Assembly: GCA_019915015.1 (NCBI GenBank)
Contig: JAHBBC010000009.1
Span: forward strand, 1,550,001-1,614,000
Direction: 5' to 3'
DNA length: 64,000 bases
DNA from: Auriscalpium vulgare
Lineage: Eukaryota; Basidiomycota; Agaricomycetes; Russulales; Auriscalpiaceae
The notes under the pieces were generated by a model that did not search any database, had not been told where the DNA came from, and worked only from the letters and a program-made list of their open reading frames with translations. Within the stretch, counting starts at the first letter, position 1. Each line of letters begins with the position of its first letter. Below, one piece after another: positions 1-10,737 of this stretch. Made by a program: the position numbers and the translations under genes.

Positions 1-1120
1 GGAACGGGAACAAACGCGGCTCGCCTAGATGGAAGAAATGCAGTGCCGATCGATGCCATCGAGCTGTCTGCCAGACGCACCGAGGCGAGGCTAGCGGGGC
101 CCGGTACACGCCGGGCCAGCGTGGGCGCAGTATGGATCAGTGCAGAACGTGCCGTCCTCTGGGACAACCGATCGCGGCCGGACGCGTCCGCGACCGCATG
201 CGGTAAACCCCACTGTAGGGGCAGCGCGTCGGTGGTGTCCATTGCCCAATGCCCGGTCACTCATTCAATGTATTACTCGCTCCTTAGACACCCTCTGTAG
301 GCTGTATGTATCATGCACGTACATTCTCATTATCCTGAACGATGTTCGTGTCACTCGCTCTTTGCAAACTGCTCCGTCGACGGATGCGTGACCGCGTGAC
401 CCGACTGCCGACATGCCGTCTGCCACTCGTCCGCTGTCATCACCAGAGGTGGCCACCCCTCCCGCGGCCGAGCACGCTGGTTCGTGTCCGAGGCGATGTG
501 GACTGCATCAAGCTCTCTGCGCGCAAAGAAGGTCAGCGCATCTGGTCGGACGCTGCAGCGCTATTACTTACTGCGCCCGCGCCAATCGACATCCTAAACG
601 GGCAGGTATTCGGAGACCGGCTCGCGCCTCGCGGCACGGCACGGACAAGCGGCGTGGGCGGGTTCAGTCTCAAGGGCTTCAGGCCCTCATGAGCTCGCTT
701 ACCGGTGTAGACAAGGAAAACATCTGGGGCGACAGAAACTAAAGGAGAGCGCGACGCGCTGAGCGACGCGTCAACGCGTGATAACCCAATATATTAATGA
801 TAACCACAGACGTGTCAGTGTCACGCGGTCGAGCGGCCGGAGGTATTAAGAGTGTATTGGGAGTGCAGCGCTCAAGGAGACTCAGGCTGTGGCAGATGAG
901 CACGATAGATAGCATTACTCAGATCGAGTGCATTGGCGTTGTTGCCAATGCAAGGGGTACAGAGACTGGCGGTACGGTGGGAACTAATGCTCTCGTTCTC
1001 GCGACACAACCCCACAGTTGGGTTTCACCCAATGCGGCCGCGGTCGCGACCCGCCGCGATCGATCGTCCCAGAGGACGGCACGCTCTCGATCAGTGACAG
1101 GCCTCCGCGTGCCGTCGTGC
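1..1120. other. Intergenic, no gene recognised
   Basis: Apart from the inverted repeat described separately, only short open frames without ATG context or recognisable similarity occur here. Confidence 0.6.
143..1097. repeat. Diverged inverted repeat, arms 143-218 and 1009-1097
   Basis: The segment at 143-218 reappears in reverse complement at about 1009-1097. Both contain the shared core GTGCCGTCCTCTGGGAC followed by a GATCGCGG-rich stretch and a CACTGT/AACTGT-GGGG end. I estimate roughly 80% identity over about 75 bp by eye. The arms are separated by about 790 bp with no convincing gene. The right arm ends just before the TATA-like box of the next gene. It could be a decayed MITE or a duplicated promoter block; no transposase frame is visible. 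Confidence 0.6.
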
Positions 1121-1126
1121 ATAAAA
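1121..1126 (+). promoter_or_regulatory. TATA-like box of the acidic repeat protein gene
   Basis: ATAAAA lies 77 bp upstream of the chosen ATG at 1198, a normal distance for a basidiomycete core promoter with a short leader. Confidence 0.45.
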
Positions 1127-1197
1127 GCAGTCGCGTGCAGCAGAGCGCGCCCAGCTCCTGCTCAAAATTATCGTCAAGACCCACCCCGCTCTTTTCC

Positions 1198-2730
1198 ATG
1201 TCTTCCCCCGTCGCCGAGCCTCTGCCCCGCACGTCGCGCGCCAGGCGCGTCGCGCGGACGGTGAAGAAGGGCTTGGCCAGACTCATTCCAGGCCGCGGGC
1301 CGGCCGGCGAGGGGCCGTCCGCATCTGCCTCCGTCCCCGAGCCGCATGCCCACGTCCACAAGTCGCACTTCCACCTCGAGGGCCCGCTGGCCCCCGTCAT
1401 ACACACCGCGCACCGCTCGCTATCGACGGGCTCGAAGTTCCCCGGCGTTCCCCACACCCCGCCCGCACGGGCCCGCACGGCCTCGTCCGCGTCGTCGGCA
1501 TCCAGGCCCGCCGGCCACAAGCGCTGGTTCAGCTTCTCGACCGCGTCCTCGTCTTGGTCCCGAGAGAGCGTACCCGGGCTGTCGTCGTCTGTGTCGACGG
1601 ACTCGGCGACCAGCTCGGACGTGCCGACCGAGCTCGGGGTGCTCTCGCTCCACGCTGCCGCGGAGGCGATCGACAGGATGCAAGTCGGGTGCAAGAACGA
1701 GCAGCTGTGGGACGGGAGCTTGGGCGCGTTCGGGCTGTATCCGGAGGTCGGCGGCGATGACCTAGGCGCGCCGTTGATCGTGGAGAGCCCGGTGCTCTCG
1801 GAGGCGGCGGAGTACGCTGCGCTTGCTCGCGCAAAGGCGCTGGGCGAGTATCAGGGCGAACTCCCCGAGCACGTTTCCGTCGAAGGGCTGGCGGTCATCG
1901 TCGAGTCGCCAGAGCCTCTTTACGAGGACATCCTACCCACCGCCGCACCAGCCGACATTCCTCTGCCTTCGCCCTCCCTCAGCGAGGTCGAGGAGCTGCT
2001 CATCGTTGAACCGGCGGAGGTACCCCTCCCTCCGGACGAGGAGAGCGAATGGACGCAGCCTTCCGTCGACCCGCTCGAGGTCCCTCTTCCCCTCGAAGAT
2101 GATGAGGATCTTCTCGAGAAAGTAGAGCCGCTCTCCGAGAGCATCTTACCCATCGTCGTACCCGCCAACATTCCTCTGCCTTCGCCATCCCTCAGTGAGG
2201 CCGACGAGCTGCTCTCCGTTGAGCCGGCGGAGGTGCCCCTCCCTTCAGACGAAGAGGGCGATTGGGCTCTAGATCCGCTCGAGGTCCCTCTCCCTTTGGT
2301 TGACGAGGAAGATCTTCTCGAGAAACTAGAGCCGCTCTCCGAGGACATCCCATTATCCGCCGATCTGCCTTCGCCGTCCGACAATGTGGCCGACGAGCTT
2401 CGTCTCGTTGAACCGGCGGCGGTACCCCTCCCATTGGACGAAGAGAGCGATTGGGGTCTCGACCCGCTCGAGGTCCCTCTCCCCTTGGCTGACGAGGAGG
2501 AAAATCTTCTCGAAACGCCAGAGATTCCTGTCCAGCCACTGGAGCTCCCGACGCCTGCAGAGGAACAAAACCCCATCATCATTCCACCGCCTCATCCCGA
2601 GCCTTCTCAATCACTCACTGTTTCTGTTCACGCACATCATCCCGGCCTCATCTTACCTCCATTTCCCCACTTCCAATTGTCGTTCCACTTGACATGGTGG
2701 TATCGTCGCCCCACTGCATTGATACTTTAA
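1198..2730 (+). CDS. Acidic proline-rich internal-repeat protein
   Basis: Single-exon frame of 510 residues; function not recognised. The ATG at 1198 is chosen because it is the first ATG of a frame that otherwise opens only at non-ATG codons and because a TATA-like box sits just upstream. The N-terminus is strongly basic (RARRVARTVKKGLARLIPGR) and could be a targeting or membrane/nucleic-acid contact segment. The middle is Ser/Pro/Ala-rich. From about residue 252 to 440 there are three imperfect copies of a 55-70 residue unit. Each unit carries the phrases LPSPS, VEPAEVPLP, DPLEVPLPL and DLLEK-EPLSE. The repeats are visible in the DNA with about 200-bp spacing. No membrane segment or known domain is seen; the protein is probably largely disordered and very acidic. 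Confidence 0.7.
   Translation: MSSPVAEPLPRTSRARRVARTVKKGLARLIPGRGPAGEGPSASASVPEPHAHVHKSHFHLEGPLAPVIHTAHRSLSTGSKFPGVPHTPPARARTASSASSASRPAGHKRWFSFSTASSSWSRESVPGLSSSVSTDSATSSDVPTELGVLSLHAAAEAIDRMQVGCKNEQLWDGSLGAFGLYPEVGGDDLGAPLIVESPVLSEAAEYAALARAKALGEYQGELPEHVSVEGLAVIVESPEPLYEDILPTAAPADIPLPSPSLSEVEELLIVEPAEVPLPPDEESEWTQPSVDPLEVPLPLEDDEDLLEKVEPLSESILPIVVPANIPLPSPSLSEADELLSVEPAEVPLPSDEEGDWALDPLEVPLPLVDEEDLLEKLEPLSEDIPLSADLPSPSDNVADELRLVEPAAVPLPLDEESDWGLDPLEVPLPLADEEENLLETPEIPVQPLELPTPAEEQNPIIIPPPHPEPSQSLTVSVHAHHPGLILPPFPHFQLSFHLTWWYRRPTALIL
1951..2520 (+). repeat. Three in-frame tandem repeats of about 200 bp
   Basis: Copies start near 1951, 2161 and 2356. Each begins with sequence encoding (N/D)-I/L-PLPSPS and ends with the acidic DLLEK/NLLE block. 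Copy lengths differ by multiples of three, so the frame is kept. Confidence 0.7.
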
Positions 2731-3635
2731 ACCTGCTTTGTACATATCATTATTACTGTACTGTCGTTTGCCTGTCTGTACAAGAATGAACTCACAAGTG
2801 CAATAATTTGTGCGACTTCTTGACGCCGACGCGAAAGCGCTAGCATACAGCCTCCTAACTGAAGCGCTTTGCGCATACCCTTATCGAGACCTGCTCTCCG
2901 TTCCAGCTATCATTCAGCCGGCTAGAGTTGAGCTCATTGTAGCGCATGACTTGTCAGGGCACTGAGGGGAGTAGGTGTGACGATGTCGCTACTCGCGAAC
3001 ACTGGATGTAGAGTTGGGATTGCAATCCTGCCAGGTCGGCACTGCATTTTTATTCAAATCTATGAACCATATTACACCAACAGGAACGCGTTCGAAAGAG
3101 AAACAGGCGGAGAGACGAAGTTGAAAACGAAAGACAACAGCAATCGCAACTCACTGCTGTCAACAGAGACACAGAAGCTCACCGCCCGGATGTACGGCCC
3201 ATTCAAAGCATCATCCCGACGAATATTGAAGGTAGACGATCTGCTAGGCCGCGCGTTGAACGCGTCCTTCTTGCCGCGTAGTTTAGCACCCAGGCAGTGG
3301 GTAGTCTGCACAGGGTGTTGATAAATCGCGGCGAAGTTTGTTGTGCACGTGCACGAGGAAAATGAAGCCGAGGGGTACTTGAGATGTGTGAAACACGATA
3401 TATTGAGCGGAAGTGATGACGGTCGACGAGAAGAAAATTAGGCAGAAAACGCGTTCTTCATTGGTCGCGTCGCTTGTTTGTGCGGGCTTGCCGGGCGCCT
3501 ATTTCTTCATGCTCGGCTGGCGGATTACAGGCTTGTTACTTGACCTGCGGTAATCATCCCCCCAACCACCAGCATCTGCCGCTGTTCTGTCTCCCTGGAA
3601 ATCGGACTATCGTCTTTGGGGCACCGCTTGTCCAG
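2731..3635. other. Intergenic, no gene recognised
   Basis: Contains the 3' end of the upstream gene and the likely promoter of the Clr2-like gene. Short open frames on both strands near 2980-3320 show no similarity I recognise and no good start context. Confidence 0.5.
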
Positions 3636-6600
3636 ATGCGAAACGTCGCCGGTGGCCACACGCTCCCTCCGAATCCCGCCTTCCTCGAATTCGTGCGCTC
3701 AGACGGGGACTCCAGTCTCTGGCCGAAGAACACGACGCGTGTCGTTGACAAGGACAAGCAAGTGAACTACTTCCGCCCGGTCGACCTTGATGAGAGTTCA
3801 AGCATTCACTGGAGGGTTGGGGTCGCCGCGAAGGTGGCGGAGAAGCTGGGTTATCCTGGTACGTCGCCGTGAGCGCCCGTTCGAGTAAAGCTCATGAGGT
3901 GTGCAGCGGGCAAAAACTACGTCCTGAAGACATGGCCAACCGATTACAATATGTATGACCATAATAAAGGAAATCAGGATGCGCCTCGGCACGACCTGTA
4001 TCTCATCGGTGAGTAAACGCTGTCTTAAGCGATGTCCTGTTTGTATCTGTGTTCTCTGTGGTCTCTGTATACCACATACAGAGACAGGTCTGCATCTAGA
4101 TAACTTTGGATGAGACAGCCATTGCCTGTACGTTGTGCAGAGAAAAGGTGTCTTTGCAACGGTGTCTCTAGCCGGAGCTGCAAGCAGGTTGCTCGCTGCA
4201 TGCCTGCGTTGCCGCACTGCCAGAATTGAGCCATATCTTTTCGGGATACTGGCAGAGACGTCGCCTCCGTACCCCGTCTCACTGAGCCACAGAGACGCCT
4301 TCGTGCTTTCATAGTTTCTCGGCTTACCGGCTGTCCTAATGCTGAAATAGACTTTTTGTTACACCAGGCTCTGTCAACTCCACGAAGTTCCGCTCGGTCC
4401 CTGAGTTCGTCCCCCACTGCATCTGGCTCATGACGGACCCCACCATGGACCGCTCAAACTGCGAATGCAAGTACTGCGCAAAGAAGCCGCAGCGGGTCAT
4501 CAGCGAGAACCTCGGCTTCAGGAGCGGCCGCAGCTCGACACCGTCGACACCGATGGCCACGCCCTCCCGGCGCCCCCCACGCGTGTCGCGCGACGGCCGA
4601 GACGCTGTCCGGCGCACACCGCGCGAGACGCCCAAGCCGTACGCCGCGGTGCGCCGCGTCCCGAAGCCCGTCAGGGAGGCCGGCCCGAAGCAGGTCATGG
4701 CGCACGAGCGGTTCAGCGACCTCCAGTCGATGTACGCAGACATCGACATGGAGCACCGAGCGTGGTTCCGCGCGGGCGAACTCGTCTGGTGCGAGCTTAG
4801 CCCGCCCATCCGCGGGCGCGAGCTGACCGAGTTCATCTCGTTCTGGCCGGGCATCGTCAAAGAGTCGAAGGTCAAGGCGGAGGCCGTCCCCCGCGGGCTA
4901 TCCGTGTCGTCGCACTCTGCGGACGGCGATTACGAGATGGAGAACGGGACGGAGCGCGTGCATCCGAGCCACCTAATGACGCCTCACCCCGGCGAGGCCG
5001 GGGACGAGGAGGCTGGGGAGGCGCCGCAATGGGACGTGCAGCAGTGCATGGTGTACAAAGTCAAGCTGCTCGCCGTCGAGCACGACTACCTCGTGCGCGA
5101 CGAGCTCGTCCTCCCGTTCCAGGGGTACCTGCCGTCGCAGGAGCTCATCTCTACGATGCTGAGCGCGCCCATCGAGCAGATTCCCACCCGCCTGCAGGAC
5201 ATCTCAGCATTTAACCCATGCCCAGAAGACGCCGAAGACTTCGACGAAGTAGTGCACGAGCAGCGGTTCAAGGATGCCGTCGCGCCGTACCTCCTCGCTG
5301 TGCGCACCGCCTCCGCCATTGCGACGTACTGGACGGCGACCGACGACTTCGACTTCCAAATGACCGCCCCGGGCCCTGTGCCCCCGCGACCCAACAGTAC
5401 ACCCACGCTGCACGAGGCAATCACACGCGCGACCGCGACGAGCCTCGAGGGGATCAGCGGCGTGCGCGGCGACATGTCCGAAGTCGACCTGCTCGCGCAC
5501 CGCGTCAAGGTGCTCGGCCGGCCGGCCGCCACGCCGACGTACACGCAGACGCGCTACCAGGGCCTGTGGCTCGGTGCGGAGCGCATCTGGTGCGCGGACC
5601 TCGTGCGCCTCGCGAGCTCGCGCCGGCAGGTTGCACCGCAGGGCGCGCCAAACATCTACCCGGCGTCCGGCCCGTCGCGCGAGACGATCGACGCGCTCGA
5701 CCAGCCGCACGACGCGGAGAAGGTCGCCGCGCTCGGCGCGCTGGACCGCGGCATCTTCATGAGGATCGAGTCGCTGTTCCTCGCGCCCGTGCCGGACGAG
5801 ACGGGCACCGTCGACAACCAGCTGCGGGTGAGCGGGATGCTGTACGAGCTCGCGGACGAGGGCTGGGAGGAGCCGGATGAGATCAAAGAGCTGGAGGCCT
5901 CGGCTCAAGTGAATGGCGTGTCGGGTTCCCAGCAAGACGCGCTGCCGCCTGTAGAGCCTGGCCCCGCTGTCCAGCCTGCAGAAACACAGTCCGCCCCGCC
6001 GACGAATCCCCCGCCACTGCCCAACCCGGACCCCGCCGTCCCGATCTCCGATACCGTGCCCTCCATCCTCGCCGCCACCAATCCACCCGTCGCTGCCTCT
6101 GCCTCCGCCCCGCCCCCCGCACCAACCGTTGCTGCGGCACCCACGGCCGACGCGCCGCTCTCGCGCCCCAAAATGCCGCAAGCCTTCCCGCTACCGCCCG
6201 CACCGCAAGGCTTCAAGTTCCGCCCGATCCTCCCGCCGGGCAACGAGGCGGTCATCTCTTTGAACCTCGTGAGCGGGCGCTACTATCCGCGGATCCTCGC
6301 GCACCCGCTGCTGCGCCCCGTCCTGCGCGACCTCTCCGAGCACGTCTTGCGATCGGGTGCGCCGGGCGGCGCGCACGCGCCGCTGCTTGCGCTCGAGGGC
6401 TTCCTTCCAGGCTTCGTGTGCCCCGTGGCGGCCGACGGGTGGCGCGAGGGGCGCAAGCAGATGGTCGAGGATGCGGTTCGCGAGCAGACGGCCGCGCTCG
6501 TGGGTGACTGGGACGGGCGCCGCCGGCAGGCGGTAGAGGAGGGTGCGCGGGTGGAGGATGTGGAGATGGTCGATGCGGGCGCGAGTGCGAATACGAGCGC

Positions 6601-6649
6601 GAGCGTGGGCGCGATACCGTCTGGGTCGCAGGTTGCAGTGACGAGTTGA
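3636..6649 (+). CDS. clr2: Clr2-type transcriptional silencing protein
   Basis: Three exons (3636-3858, 3907-4008, 4368-6649) give 868 residues. The N-terminal third matches the Clr2 (cryptic loci regulator 2) domain as found in basidiomycetes. Recognisable blocks are RSDGDSSLWP, KLGYPAGKNYVLKTWP, YDHNKGN-APRHDLYL, STKFRSVPEFVPH-IWLM and C-C-YC-KKPQR. In fission yeast Clr2 belongs to the SHREC histone-deacetylase/remodeller complex that silences heterochromatin; a similar nuclear role is inferred here. The middle contains a possible BAH-like block, and residues about 490-590 form a Pro/Ala-rich linker. Splice joins restore codons for Ala (GYPA) and Gly (LIGS). Intron 2 is unusually long at 359 bp. 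The ATG at 3636 starts close to the conserved PNPAFLEF block; an upstream non-coding exon is possible. Confidence 0.82.
4009..4367 (+). other. Oversized intron with hairpin
   Basis: At 359 bp this intron is about six times longer than its neighbours. It contains a 9-bp inverted repeat GTCTCTGTA/TACAGAGAC near 4061-4085 and other CTCTGT-type repeats. This may be a remnant of a small inserted element. Confidence 0.4.
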
Positions 6650-7361
6650 AGAGGGAGTTGTCTTAGGGATTTGCTCGCATTTGGCGTCGTTGTTGTCTAC
6701 TTTACTTACTTGCGGTGACCTTGTATTACTTACGATAATCTCGAATCATCTGCACTTCAGATCAGGGTCGGCGATGGCCTGCACGGCTGCAGGGCACCGG
6801 CGCGATTATTGCTCAAAAACAATGTCACTTCAAAATGGCCAAAAAATCTGTATATACTTCTTTGCTTCTTCTCTTCTCTGTCGTGGGATCGAGGCGTAGG
6901 TAGTTATGCGTACGGCGTACGCAGGGGTAGTAGCGAAGGGCGGGGCGGGGCGGGGCGGGGCGGGTACGGGTACGGGTGCGGTCAAGCGTGAGATGCGGGC
7001 AAGATGCGGTGGGGCAAGGCAGGTAGGGTAAAAGGTATCGGCGGGGCGAGGAGGATGAATGGATGCGTGCGAGTGACGATGAGTACCGAGCGCAGAACGA
7101 GCGAGGAGACGTATTGTATGGATACAGATACAGCCAAAGAGAGAGTCCGACCACGCGCGCATACATACATGGTGCCATGCCCTGCCCATGCACGACCCGA
7201 GAGAGAGACCAGAACGAGAATGATGGATGACCACTGCTGCGCGTGCGCGTCTAGAGTACGTGCGGTAGATGGCGGGGGAGAGGCGGATGTAGGCGATGGA
7301 TGGAAGTGTGTGAAGGTGGATAGGATGAATGTACGGTCCAGGTGGAGGGCGGAGGATGCAC
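6650..7361. other. Convergent intergenic region with G-rich tract
   Basis: This separates the converging Clr2-like and PP2A genes. It holds 3' UTR sequence and a G-rich tract at about 6940-6980; no coding region is recognised. Confidence 0.5.
6940..6980 (+). repeat. GGGGC repeat, potential G-quadruplex
   Basis: Five consecutive GGCGGGGC-like units are followed by GGGTAC repeats. Runs of three or four G spaced by single bases satisfy the usual G-quadruplex pattern on the + strand. Confidence 0.6.
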
Positions 7362-9364
7362 TCATGCCGCGCTGTACAAAAACAAATTGTTGGTCGCCGC
7401 GATCTACGATGCCAACCCACGTTAAACCTGTTCCATTACTATACAGAGTGAAACATACCGCAATCGTGTTCTCCTTTGGATGCCAGCTCGTGTGGAGGAT
7501 CTTCTTGTTAAAGTCGAGCGTCTCGAGCTGCATCGCGTCCTTGAGGCCCTGGCGCACGCCGTTCTTCACGCCAAGCTGCTTATTGGGGGGCAGCGGTCCA
7601 CCGATCTTCCTCGCCTTGAAAGCGGACTTGTCTGCTTGCAGCACGACATCGTTAAGTGACTCGACGTCGAATATGCGCAAGTAGTTGTGGTAGGAACCTG
7701 TGAGGACATTCCTGATAACGGAGGTTAGCGCAAAGTCACGTACGAGGACGACAAAGGTGCGGAGCGAGTGAAGTGAGGACAGAACGATACGCACTTGTCG
7801 TCCCCGCTCCACGTGCACTCAAACTTGTCAAAGATGCAGTCGTTCTCATACAGATCGCACAGCTTCCCGCGCAAATGATCGTGTATCTGGATCGTCTTGA
7901 TCGGCCGTGACTCCATGTTGACGTCCCAAATCTTCAACGAGAGGTAGTCGCGCGAGAGGATGTACCGTCCGTCGTGACTGAATTTGACGTCCGAGATGGA
8001 TGAAATAATCTCCGAGAAAAACGAGCGGTTTGACGGGTCTTCTTCTTCCTCGAAGACTACAGGGGCAAAGAGAGAGATCACGTTGGCTGACAGGGTGGGA
8101 GATGAGGACGTGAGGCTTACGCTTCGCGTGGCGGTCGCACAATGCTGAGTCCCGCATGTCCGCAAGCTTGATGTTACTCTTCGAGCTCGAGTACATGAAC
8201 ACGTTGCACTGTGTGGGGTGGAACTCCGCGGCAGTGATGACCTCTGTGAGCTCCTCCATGTTCGCCGGCTTGATGTCGACTATGTCTGTCATAAGCGCAC
8301 ACTACGTCAGCATCCGGTGACACGTAATTGAACTAAAAACAAGTCGACGGGAGAGAGAAACCGCACGCACTGAAACTTTGATCGCTGATGTTGAGGTTCC
8401 ATAGGTTGATGCGCAGGTCATCAGCGGAGATGTAAGTCTCCTGGTCCGAATTGACGGCGATCGAGTGGATGTGATATGCGTGCGCGTTGGAGTACACCTT
8501 GCGCGGAACCGCGGCGATGATGTTGTCTTGCTGTGACATGCGCGGGAGCCGAAGATGTTGTTGCATCGATGGTGGCGGCAGCGCACGGGCACCATCATAC
8601 AGATTCGACTCTGTCACTACGCGCAACGACTTCTCGAAGACTTTCCATAACTTGATAGTCTTGTCTGTTTGGCGGACGGGCAAGGAAAGATGGACCGACG
8701 ATTTGGGATGAAGGGCAAGCGACAAGGCACGGACACAACCGATGAGCTCATAGAGCGAGCGAACCTCAGGGCAGAAGGGCGTACCGTTTGTCGAGAGCAG
8801 AAAGTGTGCAGAGTTCTGACGCTTGCACCACCGAATCTTGTTGATCTTCTCCTCGATCTCGAGAGACTTGAGGTAGTCGAATTCTGGCTCATGTGATTGG
8901 AACTCTGTGTAGAACTTGTACTCGCATCCCTTTTTCTGGGAACAATCGAGGTGCAAATCCGCACAGGCATGGCGAAGATCACGATTGACGGAGCGCAAGG
9001 CAAGGAGGCAGAGGAGAGGTGGCAAGGAGGATCAGCGGCGGCGGGAATCACGGGGAAAGGCCGGGCGCACCATGTCATTCCGCTCGAACAGCACGACTCG
9101 ACCGCCCTTGTCACCAGTGGCAAGATAGTTTCCTGTCGAATCGAACTCCACGGTCGAGATGATGTCCGCTGTGGGTGGATGGGAGATCAGGAGAGGTCAG
9201 TCGTCTGCTTGATAAGCGGAGAGCTTGCACGCTGTGGGGCAGAGGGCGGGGGTGTGGCCAGCAGCGCGCACGACGACAGACGCACCTTCTGTGATGTCCT
9301 CAACCTCGCCCTTGTCACCGAAACATTGGGCAAATCGCCAGCCGCCGGACGCGTCGGTGTCCAT
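7362..9364 (-). CDS. CDC55: PP2A regulatory subunit B (B55/Cdc55), WD40 protein
   Basis: Eight exons, reading order 9286-9364, 9071-9168, 8785-8935, 8371-8664, 8121-8285, 7795-8056, 7459-7711, 7362-7403, give 447 residues, the usual B55 length. The protein begins [20 protein letters not shown]. Conserved B55 blocks follow: [109 protein letters not shown] and [12 protein letters not shown]. It forms the seven-blade propeller that targets the PP2A A/C core to substrates in mitotic and stress control. Every splice join restores the family sequence. It converges on the Clr2-like gene and is divergent from COX9. Confidence 0.95.
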
Positions 9365-9665
9365 GCTGCGTCAGAGGAGCAGGTGGGTGGGAGGGTGGGA
9401 TCAGATGGCGGCAAATGTGCGAAATGGGGCCAGCGAAAGCGGGGAGTGCTGAGGGATGCAGTCGCTGTGCAGAACAGCGAGCTGGTTGTGTGTGGAAGTG
9501 GAGGAGGACAAGGCGTTGGTGGCGCGGTGAGCAGACAAGCAGAGCGGCAGAGTCAGCGCTTGCGGCAGCTGCGTGCCTTTGGCCTTGTTTGGTCGCGCGC
9601 CAGAGCTCAGCCGCGCTCGCCCGACGCCGTTCTCTCTCCTCAACACACACCATCACTTCAATCCA

Positions 9666-9967
9666 ATGGCCATTGCTCCCATCACTGGAAAGCTCAGGAA
9701 GCGCTTCTGGCTCGACCTCTCCTGCGCCCTTGGCCTCGGCGTCTCCTCAGGCTACGCGTACTGGTGAGTCGCCCTCTATCGCCCTCCCAACCACGCACTC
9801 ATCGCGTGGCAGGTATGGCTACCATCTGAAGGCAGGTCAGTCCAACGCCGCAAGCGCTTTCTTTTCTTCCATCTATCTACGAAGTGAAGTTCTTCTCTGA
9901 CATGCTTCCAGTGCAACATCAGGAGGAGTTCTACCTCAAGCTGGAGCGCCAAAAGGCCTTGCAGTAG
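9666..9967 (+). CDS. COX9: Cytochrome c oxidase subunit VIIa (Cox9-type)
   Basis: Three exons (9666-9763, 9813-9835, 9912-9967) give a 58-residue protein, a typical size for fungal Cox9/subunit VIIa. It starts MAIAPITGKLRKRFWLDLS. One hydrophobic segment (about residues 16-33, CALGLGVSSGYAYWYGYHL) would span the inner mitochondrial membrane, and the tail EEFYLKLERQKALQ faces the intermembrane space or matrix. Exon 2 is only 23 nt. The gene is divergent from CDC55, with about 300 bp between the start codons. Confidence 0.88.
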
Positions 9968-10737
9968 ACGGCGGGCGTGGTTAGAATGCGTAGTGCTGCT
10001 GTTGTCTTGTCCACCTCGCAGGCGTCGAACAAATGATATGGACTACAATCCACATCTCGCGGTCGCCTGGTCCGTGCGCCTCTATGCCGAGACCCAGTAA
10101 GCCCTATGGAACTGTCCAGACCGGGGTCCAGTCCATCTGGTGTTCGGCAGGGGTAACGCAGTCTGTCCGAGCATTCCGGGTCCTGCCCTGCCCCTCTCTA
10201 CCTCTGTACTCTCAAGACAGATGTCTGCGATAACTAACGACCCGGTTCCCAGCTACTTATCTGTGGTCGACGAACTTTTTGGGGCGCTCGCGTAGCTCGT
10301 GCATGATGCAAGCGCATCACCGAATCCACGAGGCAATATCCAAGCGCTATATGTATACTTGACGCGCTTTGGTACACGCAGATGAACGTCCTCAACATTC
10401 TGAAATGCTGGCGTCCACGAAATGCATAGCAAGTCAGCGTTTCCTCCATACTAATTGCGATGGAACCTTCCCCTACGCCAGTTTCGCGCATCGCGCTTAG
10501 TAAATTGCTACACTTATATTGCCCTATCATCCAGCAGATCTTCGCCCAGTACTAAGCAAATACGGGCCCTTGCCCAAACTTTAGTGGCCGATCACTTCTC
10601 GAGCAAGCCCTGCTCGTACCTCCTCACCAATGCCATATCCGCGGTCGTGGGCGCCCACACTCCCGGGCCAACGGACGGCACCGAGCCAGACGCCTTCGTC
10701 TACAGCACAACATCAGCAAAAGCGCGACTCTAAAAGG
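9968..10737. other. Intergenic, no gene recognised
   Basis: Contains the 3' ends of COX9 and of the minus-strand XPA-C-like gene. No supported coding or RNA feature is seen. Confidence 0.5.

Noticed and set aside
4454..6376. Long frames opposite the Clr2-like gene
   Set aside because: Arg- and Ala-rich shadows of a GC-rich coding strand with no introns, domains or start context.
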